The position numbers and the translations under genes were made by a program. DNA of 64,000 nt. Source: Candidatus Microgenomates bacterium. Its GTDB lineage: Bacteria > Patescibacteria > JACPGU01. Of this stretch, positions 34,641-43,987 are shown piece after piece. The stretch spans positions 1 through 64,000 of the forward strand of contig JACPGU010000002.1 of NCBI GenBank assembly GCA_016188915.1, written 5' to 3'. A model generated the notes under the pieces. It searched no databases and was not told the DNA's origin. It was given only the letters and a program-made list of their open reading frames with translations. Numbering within the stretch: the first letter of the stretch is position 1; every line of letters starts with the position of its first letter.

Positions 34641-36845
34641 CTATTCCCAATGTTTAATGGTATTTATCTCCTCTATTTTTTCTTTCAGTTTATCATATTT
34701 TTCCAAACCTTCATCAATTATAGTCTGCGCCTCTGCGCGAGCCAATTTAATCAAGGATTGGTCCCAGAGATTGGCAATTTTTAATTGCGGGAATCCTGAC
34801 TGCTCCGCGCCCCAAAATTCACCCGGACCACGGTTTTTCAAGTCAAACTCGGCTAGCTCAAATCCTGAATTCGTCCCCGCAAATTTTTTCAATCTCTCTA
34901 TCGCTTCGGGATTTCTGCTTTCAGAAAAAACCAAACAATAGGCTTGCCTCTCACCTCGCCCCACTCGTCCGCGAAATTGGTGGAGTTGCGCCAGCCCAAA
35001 TCTGTCAGCGTTTTCCACTACCATAATGTTCGCATTGGGTATATCGATCCCCACTTCAATCACGGAAGTGGAAACGAGGATTTGTGTTTTTTTGTTTTTG
35101 AAGTCTTGGAGAATTTTTTCTTTTTCTTCTGACTTTATTCTGCCATGTAAAAAAGCTATCTGAAAATCTGGAAATATTTTTTTTAATCTTTCCGCCTCTT
35201 CCATCACCGTCCTGCGGTCATCCTGTAGAGACGAAGCATGCTTCGTCTCTACAAAATCCGAATTCTTGTTTTCTTGCTTACTTGTTTTTCCCGCCTCTAT
35301 ATTCAATCTTATTGTATGGCAGGACCTCGCCAAAGGCGGTGGCTTGTTTTCTCGACTAATCAACGAACATACCACAAACACTTGCCCTCCCTCCTTCACT
35401 TTCTCCGCGATGAATTCGTAGGCCTTCTTCCTCTTCGTCCCATCCACAAATCGCGAAACAATCGGTTTCCTGCCTTTTGGCAATTCGTCAATAATGGAAA
35501 TATCCAAGTCGCCATAAAGAGTTAGGGCAAGCGACCTCGGGATAGGTGTCGCCGTCATAGAGAGAAAATGTGGTGTCAAATTTTTAAGGCCAGATTTTTC
35601 TTTCAAAATTTTTCTTTGCTCCACGCCAAAACGATGTTGCTCATCCACGATGACCAGGCCAATTTTTTTGTATTTAACTTTTTTTGAAAACAGGGCGTGA
35701 GTACCGATGATAATATCAGATTGAAGATTGAAGATTTTAGATTTAGGATTTTCAATTTTTCCCTGAATCCTGAATCCTGAATCCTGAATCCTACCTGTAA
35801 TCAAGCTCACGCTTACGCCAAACTCGCTCAATAATTTAGAAATAGTCTCATAATGTTGTTGCGCCAAGATCTCCGTCGGACACATAATCACAGACTGATA
35901 ACCCGCGTCATGCGCCATCAGACAAGTGGTAGCGGCCACCAGCGTCTTGCCACTGCCAACATCTCCCTCTAGCAATCTATTCATTGGGTTTTCCTTTTCT
36001 ATATCCTGCAATATCTCCCACAGAGATTTCTTCTGTGAAAGCGTCATTTCAAAGGGCAAAGTGGCGAGAAACTTCTTTGTTAATTCTAGATTGAATTTGA
36101 TTTTTGGCGCCTTAAATTTCTCTAGCTCTTTTTTTTGGGACAAAAGTGAAAGCTGAATCAGAAATATCTCGTCGAAACCGAGACGACGGCGCGCTTCAAC
36201 TAACAATTCCCGACTAGAAGGGAAATGGATCTCGCGCAAAGCATCAGCCAGAGGGAGAAAGTCGTTTCTTTTAATAATGTCTAGAGGCAAGTATTCAGGT
36301 ATTTGCAGAGACGAAACATGCTCTGTCTTTGTGAAAAACGGGTAGATAATTTTCCTCAAAAATTTTGAATTCAAACCATCTGTTTGAGAATAAATAGGGA
36401 TAATCCCTCTGGTATGGATTAAATCTGCTTCTTCTTCCAATTTTTCCACCATTGGATTATTGAATTGCAAACCCCTCCTCCCAAAACCAATTTTGCCACT
36501 TAAAATTATTTGGTCCCCTATTTTAAGGTTATTGGTAATATATGGCTGATTAAACCAGATAGCGCTGACTGTGCTTTCTCCGTCTGACACTGCCATAGTG
36601 GTAATACTCATCCGGCGTCTTTTCCAGGCTTTTTTTGTGCCCAAATCCCAGATTTGGCCACGAATCGTCCCACTTTCGCCATTTTTTAGCTCTTTTATGG
36701 TTTTTATATGTGAAAAATCCTCCCACCTGCGAGGAAAATGATAGACTAAATCTTTTATTATCTCCACGCCTAATTTCTTGAATCTTTCGGTTGTCTTCAT
36801 CCCTACGCCAGGCAGTTGGAAGATAGGTGTCTCCAGGTTTAGCAT
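34641..36845 (-). CDS. recG: ATP-dependent DNA helicase RecG
   Basis: This 734-residue fork-reversal helicase has an N-terminal wedge domain with HhH (LPGVGMKTTERFKKLGV), Walker A GDVGSGKT, DEQHRFGVEQR and the C-terminal FRGRVGRGERQAYC and GPGEFWGAEQSG motifs. Two palindromic repeats are embedded in frame, at about residues 171-181 (TEHVSSLQ) and 531-541 (ETKHASSLQ). A tandem repeat-coded stretch (RIQDSGFRIQGKIENPKSK) lies near residue 360. The protein is therefore longer than the usual 680-700 residues. Confidence 0.95.
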   Translation of the reverse strand: MLNLETPIFQLPGVGMKTTERFKKLGVEIIKDLVYHFPRRWEDFSHIKTIKELKNGESGTIRGQIWDLGTKKAWKRRRMSITTMAVSDGESTVSAIWFNQPYITNNLKIGDQIILSGKIGFGRRGLQFNNPMVEKLEEEADLIHTRGIIPIYSQTDGLNSKFLRKIIYPFFTKTEHVSSLQIPEYLPLDIIKRNDFLPLADALREIHFPSSRELLVEARRRLGFDEIFLIQLSLLSQKKELEKFKAPKIKFNLELTKKFLATLPFEMTLSQKKSLWEILQDIEKENPMNRLLEGDVGSGKTLVAATTCLMAHDAGYQSVIMCPTEILAQQHYETISKLLSEFGVSVSLITGRIQDSGFRIQGKIENPKSKIFNLQSDIIIGTHALFSKKVKYKKIGLVIVDEQHRFGVEQRKILKEKSGLKNLTPHFLSMTATPIPRSLALTLYGDLDISIIDELPKGRKPIVSRFVDGTKRKKAYEFIAEKVKEGGQVFVVCSLISRENKPPPLARSCHTIRLNIEAGKTSKQENKNSDFVETKHASSLQDDRRTVMEEAERLKKIFPDFQIAFLHGRIKSEEKEKILQDFKNKKTQILVSTSVIEVGIDIPNANIMVVENADRFGLAQLHQFRGRVGRGERQAYCLVFSESRNPEAIERLKKFAGTNSGFELAEFDLKNRGPGEFWGAEQSGFPQLKIANLWDQSLIKLARAEAQTIIDEGLEKYDKLKEKIEEINTIKHWE
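35224..35253. repeat. 30-bp perfect palindrome in frame inside recG
   Basis: TGTAGAGACGAAGCA is followed by its exact reverse complement. The coding reading is VETKHASSLQ. Confidence 0.9.
36304..36331. repeat. Degenerate palindrome in frame inside recG
   Basis: GCAGAGACGAAACATGCTC is a decayed copy of the same repeat. The coding reading TKTEHVSSLQ keeps the same frame as the other two coding copies. Confidence 0.8.
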
Positions 36846-36909
36846 ACCTGCATTCTATCACAAAAATTGGTAATGGATTAGCAATAATTAATGTTTTTTG
36901 ATAAAGGGC

Positions 36910-36938
36910 TTGACAGGGCTATTTTCTTGTGCTAAATT
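36910..36938 (+). promoter_or_regulatory. Promoter of the candidate ncRNA
   Basis: TTGACA (36910-36915) and TAAATT (36933-36938) are 17 bp apart. No ORF follows for over 500 bases. Confidence 0.6.
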
Positions 36939-36944
36939 AATATT

Positions 36945-37410
36945 CGTACCCTAAAAAATAGCAGAGAAAATGGCTTAAGAGAGAGAAAAATGGGTGTATC
37001 TCTACCCCTTTATAGGGACCCCCCGTTAATTCGGGTCATACACCCATCTTTCTCCCTCCAAAGCCCTCCTTTCCTTGATTTTTCAAGAAAAGGTATCAAC
37101 TCGCTTGGGGGCTAGACGCCTATTTTACAAAAAATAGGGTCCCGCTCTTTCAAAAGCGGGTTGTCTCGAGGGAACGCTCCAAAAGAGCCGGAATAGAACC
37201 GGAAAACACCTTCTTTTTAGAACTGTTTTCTTTATTCCGCTCTTTGGCGGAAAGATCGCTCCGGCGATGCGTTCTAATCCTTTGCTTTCAAAAGAGCACT
37301 AAAAAGCGGATCTGAGAAAAGTGTAGAGGTCAGACGACCTTATTTAGACCTCCCGGTCTTCACGTTTGGTCTTTTGGCCAAGCTACACTCTATCTTTTCC
37401 GCTTTTTTTT
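36945..37410 (+). ncRNA. Structured non-coding RNA of unknown class
   Basis: This 466-nt stretch has no ORF and many predicted helices. A three-way junction is closed by ATGGGTGTAT/ATACACCCAT with AGAGAGAAA/TTTCTCCCT below it and holds the hairpins CCTTTATAGG and CCCGTTAATTCGGG. Further hairpins are CTTGATTTTTCAAG, CCTATTTT/AAAATAGG, CCCGCTCTTT/AAAGCGGG and TTCCGC/GCGGAA. It begins at a good promoter and ends in a long stem (AAAAAGCGGA...TCCGC) followed by eight T. I looked for tmRNA, RNase P and SRP signatures and found none that convinced. It may be one of these in divergent form or a new class. Confidence 0.5.
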
Positions 37411-37419
37411 ACAAAATTA

Positions 37420-37448
37420 TTGACTTTTCTATAAATTTATAGTATAAT
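37420..37448 (+). promoter_or_regulatory. Strong promoter of the secreted-protein gene
   Basis: TTGACT (37420-37425) and TATAAT (37443-37448) are 17 bp apart. The leader carries a GTGGC/GCCAC hairpin and a GGGAGG ribosome site at 37495-37500, seven bases before the ATG. Confidence 0.75.
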
Positions 37449-37507
37449 GGTAGAAGTGGCCTAGCCACTATTAAAAATTTGTCAAAAACCAAAAGGGAGG
37501 TTTTTTC

Positions 37508-38431
37508 ATGAAAAAGATGGTTGCGCTGTTTCTTTTGATGGCCACGATGGCTATCACGGATCTGTCCCCCGTTTGGGCAGGTGAACTGCAGGTGGAGGTA
37601 CAAAAGCTTTCCACCGCGAGCAATCCACCCCTGCATCGGCTCGCCGTCTTGAAGACGGACATCGAGCAGATGGATCGAATCCTGGCGGAGACGACCGAAA
37701 TCAGGGAAAATATTTTTCAGGTCTCCCTGACCGCCGAGAAGGAAAACATCCGACTGACCGGACTCTCCCTCTTGCTTCCGAACCTGGACCGGTCGGGAAA
37801 TTTCCGCGAAGACGGACTGACCAATCTCGAGGAGGCCGAGCTTTATCTCGGCACCGAGCTGGAAGTCTCCGTCGACCGAAAAACCGGGCTGATTTCGACC
37901 AACAAGGTCGGCACCGCTCTGCCCAAGGACAACACCATCTCTTGGGGACTGGATATGCTCGTTCCGGCCGGCAAAACTATCTCTCTGTTCGTTTCGGGAA
38001 AATTTTCCGAAACTTACGCGGAAACAGGGAAAAATTCCTGGCCACCGGCGGTTCAACTTTTGAGCCTGACCGCCGAGAATATCGACGGCCAACCGGCGGA
38101 AGTCAATTTCTCTTCCCGCCTCCCCGATGAAGGAGTGAAGTTGGAGAGAAACCTTCTACCGGCACCGGATAACTCCGGCCGAGCACTGATTCGGGTGAAA
38201 AATTCCGACCCGATCAGCATCGAGCCGGGGATGACATTGGAAATCGGCCATGAAATCATGGTCGTGGCCAAATGCCATACCGCCTGCGCCGCTCCGGAAA
38301 CCGAGCTGGAGGTCATTCGCGGAGACAACCGCGAGATGCCCCTTTTCGGAACGATGACATCCCCGCACTACGCGGGCGAGAAGGTCGAAGTCTACGACCT
38401 CCGCCCCCATCCACAAGCTCCCACGATCTAG
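37508..38431 (+). CDS. Secreted protein of unknown function, GC-rich
   Basis: This 307-residue protein has a clear signal peptide (MKKMVALFLLMATMAITDLSPVWAG, cut after about residue 24). I recognise no domain. The mature part is rich in beta-type sequence (VSLTAEKENIRLTGLSLLLPNL, LEIGHEIMVVAKC) and has two close cysteines (CHTAC). Codon use and GC content are far higher than in neighbours, which suggests transfer or strong selection on codons. It has a near-consensus promoter, a strong ribosome site and its own terminator, so high expression is likely. Confidence 0.8.
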   Translation: MKKMVALFLLMATMAITDLSPVWAGELQVEVQKLSTASNPPLHRLAVLKTDIEQMDRILAETTEIRENIFQVSLTAEKENIRLTGLSLLLPNLDRSGNFREDGLTNLEEAELYLGTELEVSVDRKTGLISTNKVGTALPKDNTISWGLDMLVPAGKTISLFVSGKFSETYAETGKNSWPPAVQLLSLTAENIDGQPAEVNFSSRLPDEGVKLERNLLPAPDNSGRALIRVKNSDPISIEPGMTLEIGHEIMVVAKCHTACAAPETELEVIRGDNREMPLFGTMTSPHYAGEKVEVYDLRPHPQAPTI

Positions 38432-38456
38432 GAGAGCAAAAAAGTTGAGTTGAACT

Positions 38457-38484
38457 AAAAGGCCACCCAAAAGGTGGCCTTTTT
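38457..38484 (+). terminator. Terminator of the secreted-protein gene
   Basis: AAAAGGCCACC and GGTGGCCTTTTT form a strong stem with a T-run on the plus strand; the reverse strand also has T-rich flanks and could serve the convergent xth gene. Confidence 0.85.
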
Positions 38485-38521
38485 CTTATTTAATTTCTTA
38501 TTTTCTTAGTTTTTTAATTTC

Positions 38522-39286
38522 TTATTTTTCTAGCTCCAAAACTATCGGGCAATGATCCGACCCTATCACCTCCGGCCGGATATAACTTTTCTTCACCTTG
38601 TCTTTCAACTCACTGGATACCACAAAATAATCTATCCGCCAGCCGACATTGTTGGCCCGGGCATTGCCGAAATGGCTCCACCAAGTATAGTGACCACCAT
38701 CTTTTTCAAACAGACGAAAAGTATCAACATAACCGTGCTCTAAAAGTTTAGTGAACCAGCCTCGTTCTTCGTCGGTAAATCCCTTTTTTCCACGGTTAGC
38801 TTTGAAATTAGTCAGATCGATTTCTTCATGCGCCACATTGAAATCACCACAAATTATAATCGGTTTTTTCTCTCTTAGCTTTTCGCAGAATTTCAAAAGG
38901 TGATCATTGTATTTCATGCGAAATGGCAAGCGAGAGAGTTCGTCATTGGCGTTGGGGAAATAACAATTGAGCAAATAAAAGTCTTCAAACTCCGTAACGA
39001 TAGTCCTCCCCTCTAAATCCGCATCGCTCCAACCAATACTATCAAATACCGATTGTGGCTTTTTTTTCGTATAAGTGACAACCCCGCTGTAACCTTTTTT
39101 CACCGAGGAAAAAGACCAGAAAGATTCATAGCCTTCTATATTAGAAAGAAACATGCCGACTTTTTCTGGTGTTACTTTGGTTTCCTGAAAACAATAGATG
39201 TCGGCTTTTTCAGATTTGATAAAATCAAGCAGCCCCGTCTTGACCGAGGAATTGATGCCATTGACATTCCAGCAGATAATTTTCAT
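38522..39286 (-). CDS. xth: Exodeoxyribonuclease III (AP endonuclease)
   Basis: This 254-residue EEP-fold enzyme cuts at abasic sites and removes 3' blocks. Motifs include CWNVNGINSSVKTGL (5-19), FQETKVTPE with catalytic E, GDFNVAHEEIDL, WWSHFGNARANNVGWRIDYF and the C-terminal SDHCPIVLEL. Length and motif spacing are normal for ExoA-type enzymes. Confidence 0.95.
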   Translation of the reverse strand: MKIICWNVNGINSSVKTGLLDFIKSEKADIYCFQETKVTPEKVGMFLSNIEGYESFWSFSSVKKGYSGVVTYTKKKPQSVFDSIGWSDADLEGRTIVTEFEDFYLLNCYFPNANDELSRLPFRMKYNDHLLKFCEKLREKKPIIICGDFNVAHEEIDLTNFKANRGKKGFTDEERGWFTKLLEHGYVDTFRLFEKDGGHYTWWSHFGNARANNVGWRIDYFVVSSELKDKVKKSYIRPEVIGSDHCPIVLELEK

Positions 39287-39294
39287 GAGAGAGA

Positions 39295-39693
39295 TTACAA
39301 AATGAATGAAGCGATCATCAAAACTACAAAATTAATCGCGGAGAGCACGCACCAAGTGCAAAAGGCGCGGAGAACAAAAGCTTGAATATAAGTAAAGTAT
39401 GTAGCGAAAAGAAAGCCGATAGTGATAGGAATCTCAAGCCACCAGAAGGGAGTGATACTATAAAAATACAAAATCGCCAAAACAAAAATCACCAGATACA
39501 TCACCAGTCCCGCCACGGAATTAGGGATACCAAAAGTTTTGCTGTATTTACTTTGCTGGACCCTGCGACACCACTCGGGCGGGAAAAAAATACAAGCCAC
39601 TTCCGTCCCTTTGATTTTGTGATAGATCAAATAAAGAGTATCGGTAATGCCGATGATGGAAAATATAAAAATGAGAATAAGAGAGGTAGGCAT
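39295..39693 (-). CDS. Vitamin K epoxide reductase-like (VKOR) protein
   Basis: This 132-residue protein has four membrane helices, a loop with two cysteines (VACIFFPPEWC, about 33-43) and the active-site CxxC in FCTWCVLSA (about 111-119). Bacterial VKOR replaces DsbB in making disulfide bonds outside the membrane. No fused thioredoxin domain is present, and no DsbA is seen nearby. It implies that exported proteins of this organism carry disulfides. Confidence 0.9.
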   Translation of the reverse strand: MPTSLILIFIFSIIGITDTLYLIYHKIKGTEVACIFFPPEWCRRVQQSKYSKTFGIPNSVAGLVMYLVIFVLAILYFYSITPFWWLEIPITIGFLFATYFTYIQAFVLRAFCTWCVLSAINFVVLMIASFIL

Positions 39694-39741
39694 ACTGGAA
39701 ATTTTTGATTGTTATTGTTTGAGGCTTTGATTATTTAGAAT

Positions 39742-42594
39742 TTAGGATTTAGGATTTAGAATTTCCTTCAGATATTTCCCGGTATAACTCTCTTTTACTT
39801 TGGCTACTTCTTCCGGAGTCCCCTCGGCCATTATTCTTCCCCCATTATCTCCCCCTTCCGGGCCAAGGTCAAGAATCCAGTCGGCGCATTTAATAACATC
39901 AAGATTGTGCTCAATGACCAAGATGCTGTTACCTTTATCCACCAAAGCCTGCAAAACATGGAGTAATCTTTTGATGTCGTCAAAATGCAACCCTGTCGTC
40001 GGCTCATCTAGAATATAGAGAGTTTTGCCGGTAGCGCGACGGGAAAGCTCGGTTGAAAGTTTTACTCTCTGCGCTTCACCGCCCGACAAAGTGGTAGAAG
40101 ATTGCCCTAATTTCATATAAGAAAGACCGACATCATTTAGGACTTGCAATTTTTGTTTGAGAGTCGGAATATTGGCAAAAAACTCCAGGGCTTCTTCCAC
40201 CGTCATATTGAGCACATCAGCGATATTTTTGTCTTTGTAGAATATCTCTAGTACTTCTTTGTTATAACGCTGGCCATCGCATACTTCGCAGGTAACATAA
40301 ACATCGGGCAAAAAATGCATTTCTATTTTGTTCACTCCATCGCCAGCGCAGGCCTCGCATCGACCACCCTTGACATTGAAGCTGAAACGGCCATCTTTGT
40401 ATCCCCTCGCCTTGGCGTCCTTTGTTTGGGCGAATATTTCTCTAATAATAGTGAAAATGCCCGTGTAGGTAGCGGGATTACTCCTAGGCGTTCGGCCGAT
40501 CGGTGATTGGTCTATGTCTATCACTTTGTCTAGATTTTCTATACCTAAAATTTCTTTGCACTTGCCTGCTGTCTGTTGGGAATGATGATATTCTGCCGCC
40601 AATTTTTTGGCAATGATTTCATTGACCAGTGATGATTTGCCAGAACCAGAGACACCTGTTACCGCGACAAAAAGACCTAGCGGGATCTCCGCTCTGATAT
40701 TTTTCAAATTATTTTCTGCCGCTCCCACCACCACCAATTTTTTTCCATTGGGCTTTCGCCTTTTGAGAGGAGTGGCAATGAATAATTTTCCAGACAGATA
40801 GCGCCCCGTCAAAGACTTTGAATCTTTTTTTACTTGCGCCGGCGTGCCGGCCGATACCACTTTGCCTCCGTGCTCTCCGGCGCCCGGACCAATATCTATC
40901 AGATAATCCGCCATTTCCATCACTTGTTCATCATGTTCTACCACAATGACCGTATTGTCCAAATCGCGCAGATTTTCTAAAGTTTTTATCAATCTAGCGT
41001 TATCTCTTTGATGCAGCCCAATCGTCGGCTCATCCAATATATATAGAACACCGGTTAGCCCCGAACCGATTTGCGTAGCAAGACGGATACGCTGCGCTTC
41101 GCCGCCTGATAATGTTGCCGCCGCCCTATCAATAGCCAAATACGAAAGACCAACATCATTCAAAAAAATCAGCCTAGCGATTATTTCTTTAATTATCTGT
41201 TTGGCAATAATTTTGTTTTTTTCAGATAATGTTTTCGGCAGTTTCTCAAAAAAAATCAGCGCCTTTTCTACTGTATCGCCAGACACTTCATCTATAGATC
41301 GTCCTCCAACCTTGATGCCTAATATCTCTTTTTTTAGTCTTTTGCCACCACATTCATCGCATATTTTCTCCCGCATGAATTTTTCTATCTCTCGACGAAC
41401 AATGTCGGAATCAGTTTCTTTGTAGCGCCTCTCGAGATTGCGCACTACTCCCTCATAGGTCATGGGATATTCATTGATACTGCCAAGCGTTGTTTTGTGA
41501 CGATAAATATAAACATTATCACCTGTGCCATACATAATAATATCGCGAATTTTCTGTGAAAGAGTTGCTACCGGAGTATTGAGATCAAAACCATATTTTT
41601 TTCCTACTTGCTCCAAGACTTTTATATGCCAACCAGCATTAGTTGTAGTCCTAGACCACGGGCGAATCGCCCCTTCGGCGATAGTCAAGCGAGGGTTTGG
41701 CATAACTAAAGCTTCATCTATTTCTAATTTTTTCCCAAGCCCCGTGCATTTCAGACAAGCACCGTGAGGAGAATTAAAAGAAAAAATACGCGGAGATATT
41801 TCGGGCAGAGAGACACTGCATATCGGACAAGAAAAGTGTTCACTATATATTTTTTCTTTATTGTTATCAATATTGAGCACCGCGACACTGCCAGAACTTT
41901 TGCGCAAAGATAATTCTACCGAATCACTCAAGCGTAGCCTCAATTCATCGCTTTTGGCATCTTCCATAATTATCCTATCAACCACTATTTCAATAGTATG
42001 CTTTTTATTTTTGTCCAAAGAAATATTATCATCAATATCCATTATGGTGCCGTCTACGCGAACTCTGACGAAACCATCTTTTTTTATCTTTTCCAAAATA
42101 TGCCGATGCTCCCCTTTTTCACCATTGATCAAGGGAGCGAGAATCAAAAGTTTGCTTTTTTCTTTTTCTTGCAATATCTGTCCGACTATTTCTGGCACAC
42201 TTTGAGAAACTACCTGTCGGCCGCAGACTGGACAAAAAACATCACCGATATTGGCAAAAAGTAAGCGCAGATAATCATAAATCTCCGTTACTGTTCCAAC
42301 CGTGGAACGCGGATTAGATGATGCGCTTTTTTGGTCAATAGAAATAGCCGGAGACAAGCCATCGATATGATCCACATCGGGTTTTTCCATCAGCCCCAAA
42401 AATTGCCGCGCGTACGAAGAGAGTGACTCCACATAGCGCCTTTGTCCCTCCGCGTATAGTGTGTCAAAGGCCAGTGATGATTTGCCCGAACCAGAAAGCC
42501 CCGTGATTACTACCAATTTGTTCCTCGGTATCTCCAGGGAGATATTTTTCAAATTGTGTTCGCGAGCGCCTTTGACAACGATTTTGTTCTGCAT
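39742..42594 (-). CDS. uvrA: Excinuclease ABC subunit A
   Basis: This 950-residue DNA damage sensor has two ABC ATPase modules. Walker A motifs are GLSGSGKSSLAF (about 31-42) and GVSGSGKSSLV. Both signature motifs (LSGGEAQR) are present. Zinc clusters CPVC...CPIC and CEAC...CEVC are visible. Length is normal. It stands alone, divergent from the bactofilin gene. Confidence 0.97.
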   Translation of the reverse strand: MQNKIVVKGAREHNLKNISLEIPRNKLVVITGLSGSGKSSLAFDTLYAEGQRRYVESLSSYARQFLGLMEKPDVDHIDGLSPAISIDQKSASSNPRSTVGTVTEIYDYLRLLFANIGDVFCPVCGRQVVSQSVPEIVGQILQEKEKSKLLILAPLINGEKGEHRHILEKIKKDGFVRVRVDGTIMDIDDNISLDKNKKHTIEIVVDRIIMEDAKSDELRLRLSDSVELSLRKSSGSVAVLNIDNNKEKIYSEHFSCPICSVSLPEISPRIFSFNSPHGACLKCTGLGKKLEIDEALVMPNPRLTIAEGAIRPWSRTTTNAGWHIKVLEQVGKKYGFDLNTPVATLSQKIRDIIMYGTGDNVYIYRHKTTLGSINEYPMTYEGVVRNLERRYKETDSDIVRREIEKFMREKICDECGGKRLKKEILGIKVGGRSIDEVSGDTVEKALIFFEKLPKTLSEKNKIIAKQIIKEIIARLIFLNDVGLSYLAIDRAAATLSGGEAQRIRLATQIGSGLTGVLYILDEPTIGLHQRDNARLIKTLENLRDLDNTVIVVEHDEQVMEMADYLIDIGPGAGEHGGKVVSAGTPAQVKKDSKSLTGRYLSGKLFIATPLKRRKPNGKKLVVVGAAENNLKNIRAEIPLGLFVAVTGVSGSGKSSLVNEIIAKKLAAEYHHSQQTAGKCKEILGIENLDKVIDIDQSPIGRTPRSNPATYTGIFTIIREIFAQTKDAKARGYKDGRFSFNVKGGRCEACAGDGVNKIEMHFLPDVYVTCEVCDGQRYNKEVLEIFYKDKNIADVLNMTVEEALEFFANIPTLKQKLQVLNDVGLSYMKLGQSSTTLSGGEAQRVKLSTELSRRATGKTLYILDEPTTGLHFDDIKRLLHVLQALVDKGNSILVIEHNLDVIKCADWILDLGPEGGDNGGRIMAEGTPEEVAKVKESYTGKYLKEILNPKS

Positions 42595-42700
42595 AGCAAT
42601 AAATAGTTATTGTTAGCGCTTTTCCAATTCAATCTATTATACTCGCCTGTCAAGATATTCTCAAGTATTTGTTTTTCTTTTGTTTCAACGAAAATAGTGG

Positions 42701-42706
42701 TATAAT
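42701..42706 (+). promoter_or_regulatory. -10 box upstream of bactofilin
   Basis: TATAAT lies 26 bases before the bactofilin start codon. A weak -35-like TTGTTT occurs 15 bp upstream. Confidence 0.4.
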
Positions 42707-42731
42707 ATGAAAAATACTATTAATCTTTCCT

Positions 42732-43133
42732 ATGGCCTTATTCAAAAAAAGAGAGCTTTTGGCGCAAGTCGCTCACGCCGAAACCATAGTGGGAGGTGGC
42801 GTCACTTTGTCTGGAAAAATAGAGGCGAAACATAATATCCAAATCAATGGGACATTCTCTGGAGAGATTGTTGCCGAAGGAGATGTAATCGTCGGATCGG
42901 ATGGTGAAGTGAATGCTCCCATCAATGCTAAAAATGCCACTATCGCCGGCACAGTTAACGGCAATGTGAATGTCGTTAATGAATTGGACATCCTCTCTAC
43001 TGGAAAAATTTTTGGCGATATCTCTGCCAAAACGCTCTCTGTCAAATCTGGAGGTATTTTGTCCGGACGCTCCATAATGCACGGAAAGATAGAAGATCAA
43101 AAAATAGTAAAACCAACTTACGAGACAGAGTAA
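42732..43133 (+). CDS. Bactofilin (polymer-forming cytoskeletal protein)
   Basis: This 133-residue protein has the bactofilin beta-helix core with repeated short strands (GGVTLSGKIEAKHNIQINGTFSGEIVAEGDVIVGSDGEV...AKNATIAGTVNGNVNV). Short tails flank the core, as in the family. Bactofilins form filaments at the inner membrane and help shape or organise the envelope. The next gene (lipid/DAG kinase-like) starts 29 bp later. Confidence 0.92.
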   Translation: MALFKKRELLAQVAHAETIVGGGVTLSGKIEAKHNIQINGTFSGEIVAEGDVIVGSDGEVNAPINAKNATIAGTVNGNVNVVNELDILSTGKIFGDISAKTLSVKSGGILSGRSIMHGKIEDQKIVKPTYETE

Positions 43134-43162
43134 GCTAATAATTTTAATTATTTTAATCTCCA

Positions 43163-43987
43163 ATGAATTTATATTTATTCAATCCGGAGGCTCGTCGCGG
43201 TCGGGCCAAAAAATTAGAGCCAAAGATAAAACAATATTTGATTGATTTAGGCGCCACTGGAGAATTTATCAATTTAGCAAAAAAGGGGGATGCTGGTAAG
43301 GCGATAAAAGAAGCCAAAAAGAAAGGTACCGATACATTAGTCGCCATCGGTGGTGATGGTTTGCTATATCAAATCATCCAAGAAATAGCTCATGAAAAAA
43401 TAAATCTTGGCGTTATCCCTATCGGCCACAGCAATCTTCTTGCTCATTTTCTGGGCATTGATTCTTGGCAAACCGGTTGCGAGTCTTTGGTAAAAGGCTA
43501 TGTTGCCAAAATAAGCCTGGGCGTAGTAGGTGGTCGCTACTTTACTTCTTCTGTAGAGATAGAGAGTCGAGAGCGGAATAAGAAAAAAATGCTAGGCCTA
43601 ATCCCTATCCCATCCGCCATACAATATCTACCAGCTACCGTTATCATCAATTCAGAAAATGGGAAATTAAAATTACAATCCAACATCGCCTCTATCTCTG
43701 TCATCTCTTCTTCGTTGATAAAAAAAGTCAGTGGCAAAGAAGACGATGGGAATGAAGACGAGGAATTGAGTATTTTTATAAAAAGTAAACCCCTGCACTC
43801 AAAAAAAAGAGCGAAAGAAGAGCTAACTGTGCTAAGAGGGAATTCCCTGGAAATAAAATCTGAATCAGTTTTTTATATCAAAGCCGATGGTGAACCAGCT
43901 GGCAAAACCCCCATCAAGATCAGCATAGACAAACAATGCCTACGCGTCATAGCCCCTCAAAAAGACTTGGATATTGATAAGACCTGA
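43163..43987 (+). CDS. Diacylglycerol/lipid kinase-like (DAGK catalytic domain)
   Basis: This 274-residue protein has the NAD kinase/DAG kinase fold with FNPEARRGRAKKL near the N-terminus and the nucleotide motif VAIGGDGLLYQII (about 60-72), followed by GVIPIGHSNLLAHFLGI. The family phosphorylates lipids such as diacylglycerol or undecaprenol-related compounds. The substrate is not readable. It follows bactofilin and precedes the infC promoter. Confidence 0.88.
   Translation: MNLYLFNPEARRGRAKKLEPKIKQYLIDLGATGEFINLAKKGDAGKAIKEAKKKGTDTLVAIGGDGLLYQIIQEIAHEKINLGVIPIGHSNLLAHFLGIDSWQTGCESLVKGYVAKISLGVVGGRYFTSSVEIESRERNKKKMLGLIPIPSAIQYLPATVIINSENGKLKLQSNIASISVISSSLIKKVSGKEDDGNEDEELSIFIKSKPLHSKKRAKEELTVLRGNSLEIKSESVFYIKADGEPAGKTPIKISIDKQCLRVIAPQKDLDIDKT

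Noticed and set aside
36945..37410. tmRNA or RNase P RNA identity for the structured RNA
   Set aside because: I found no GAGGAAAGTC or ACAGAA-type RNase P landmark, and no tRNA-like T arm or acceptor pair for tmRNA; the class is left open.
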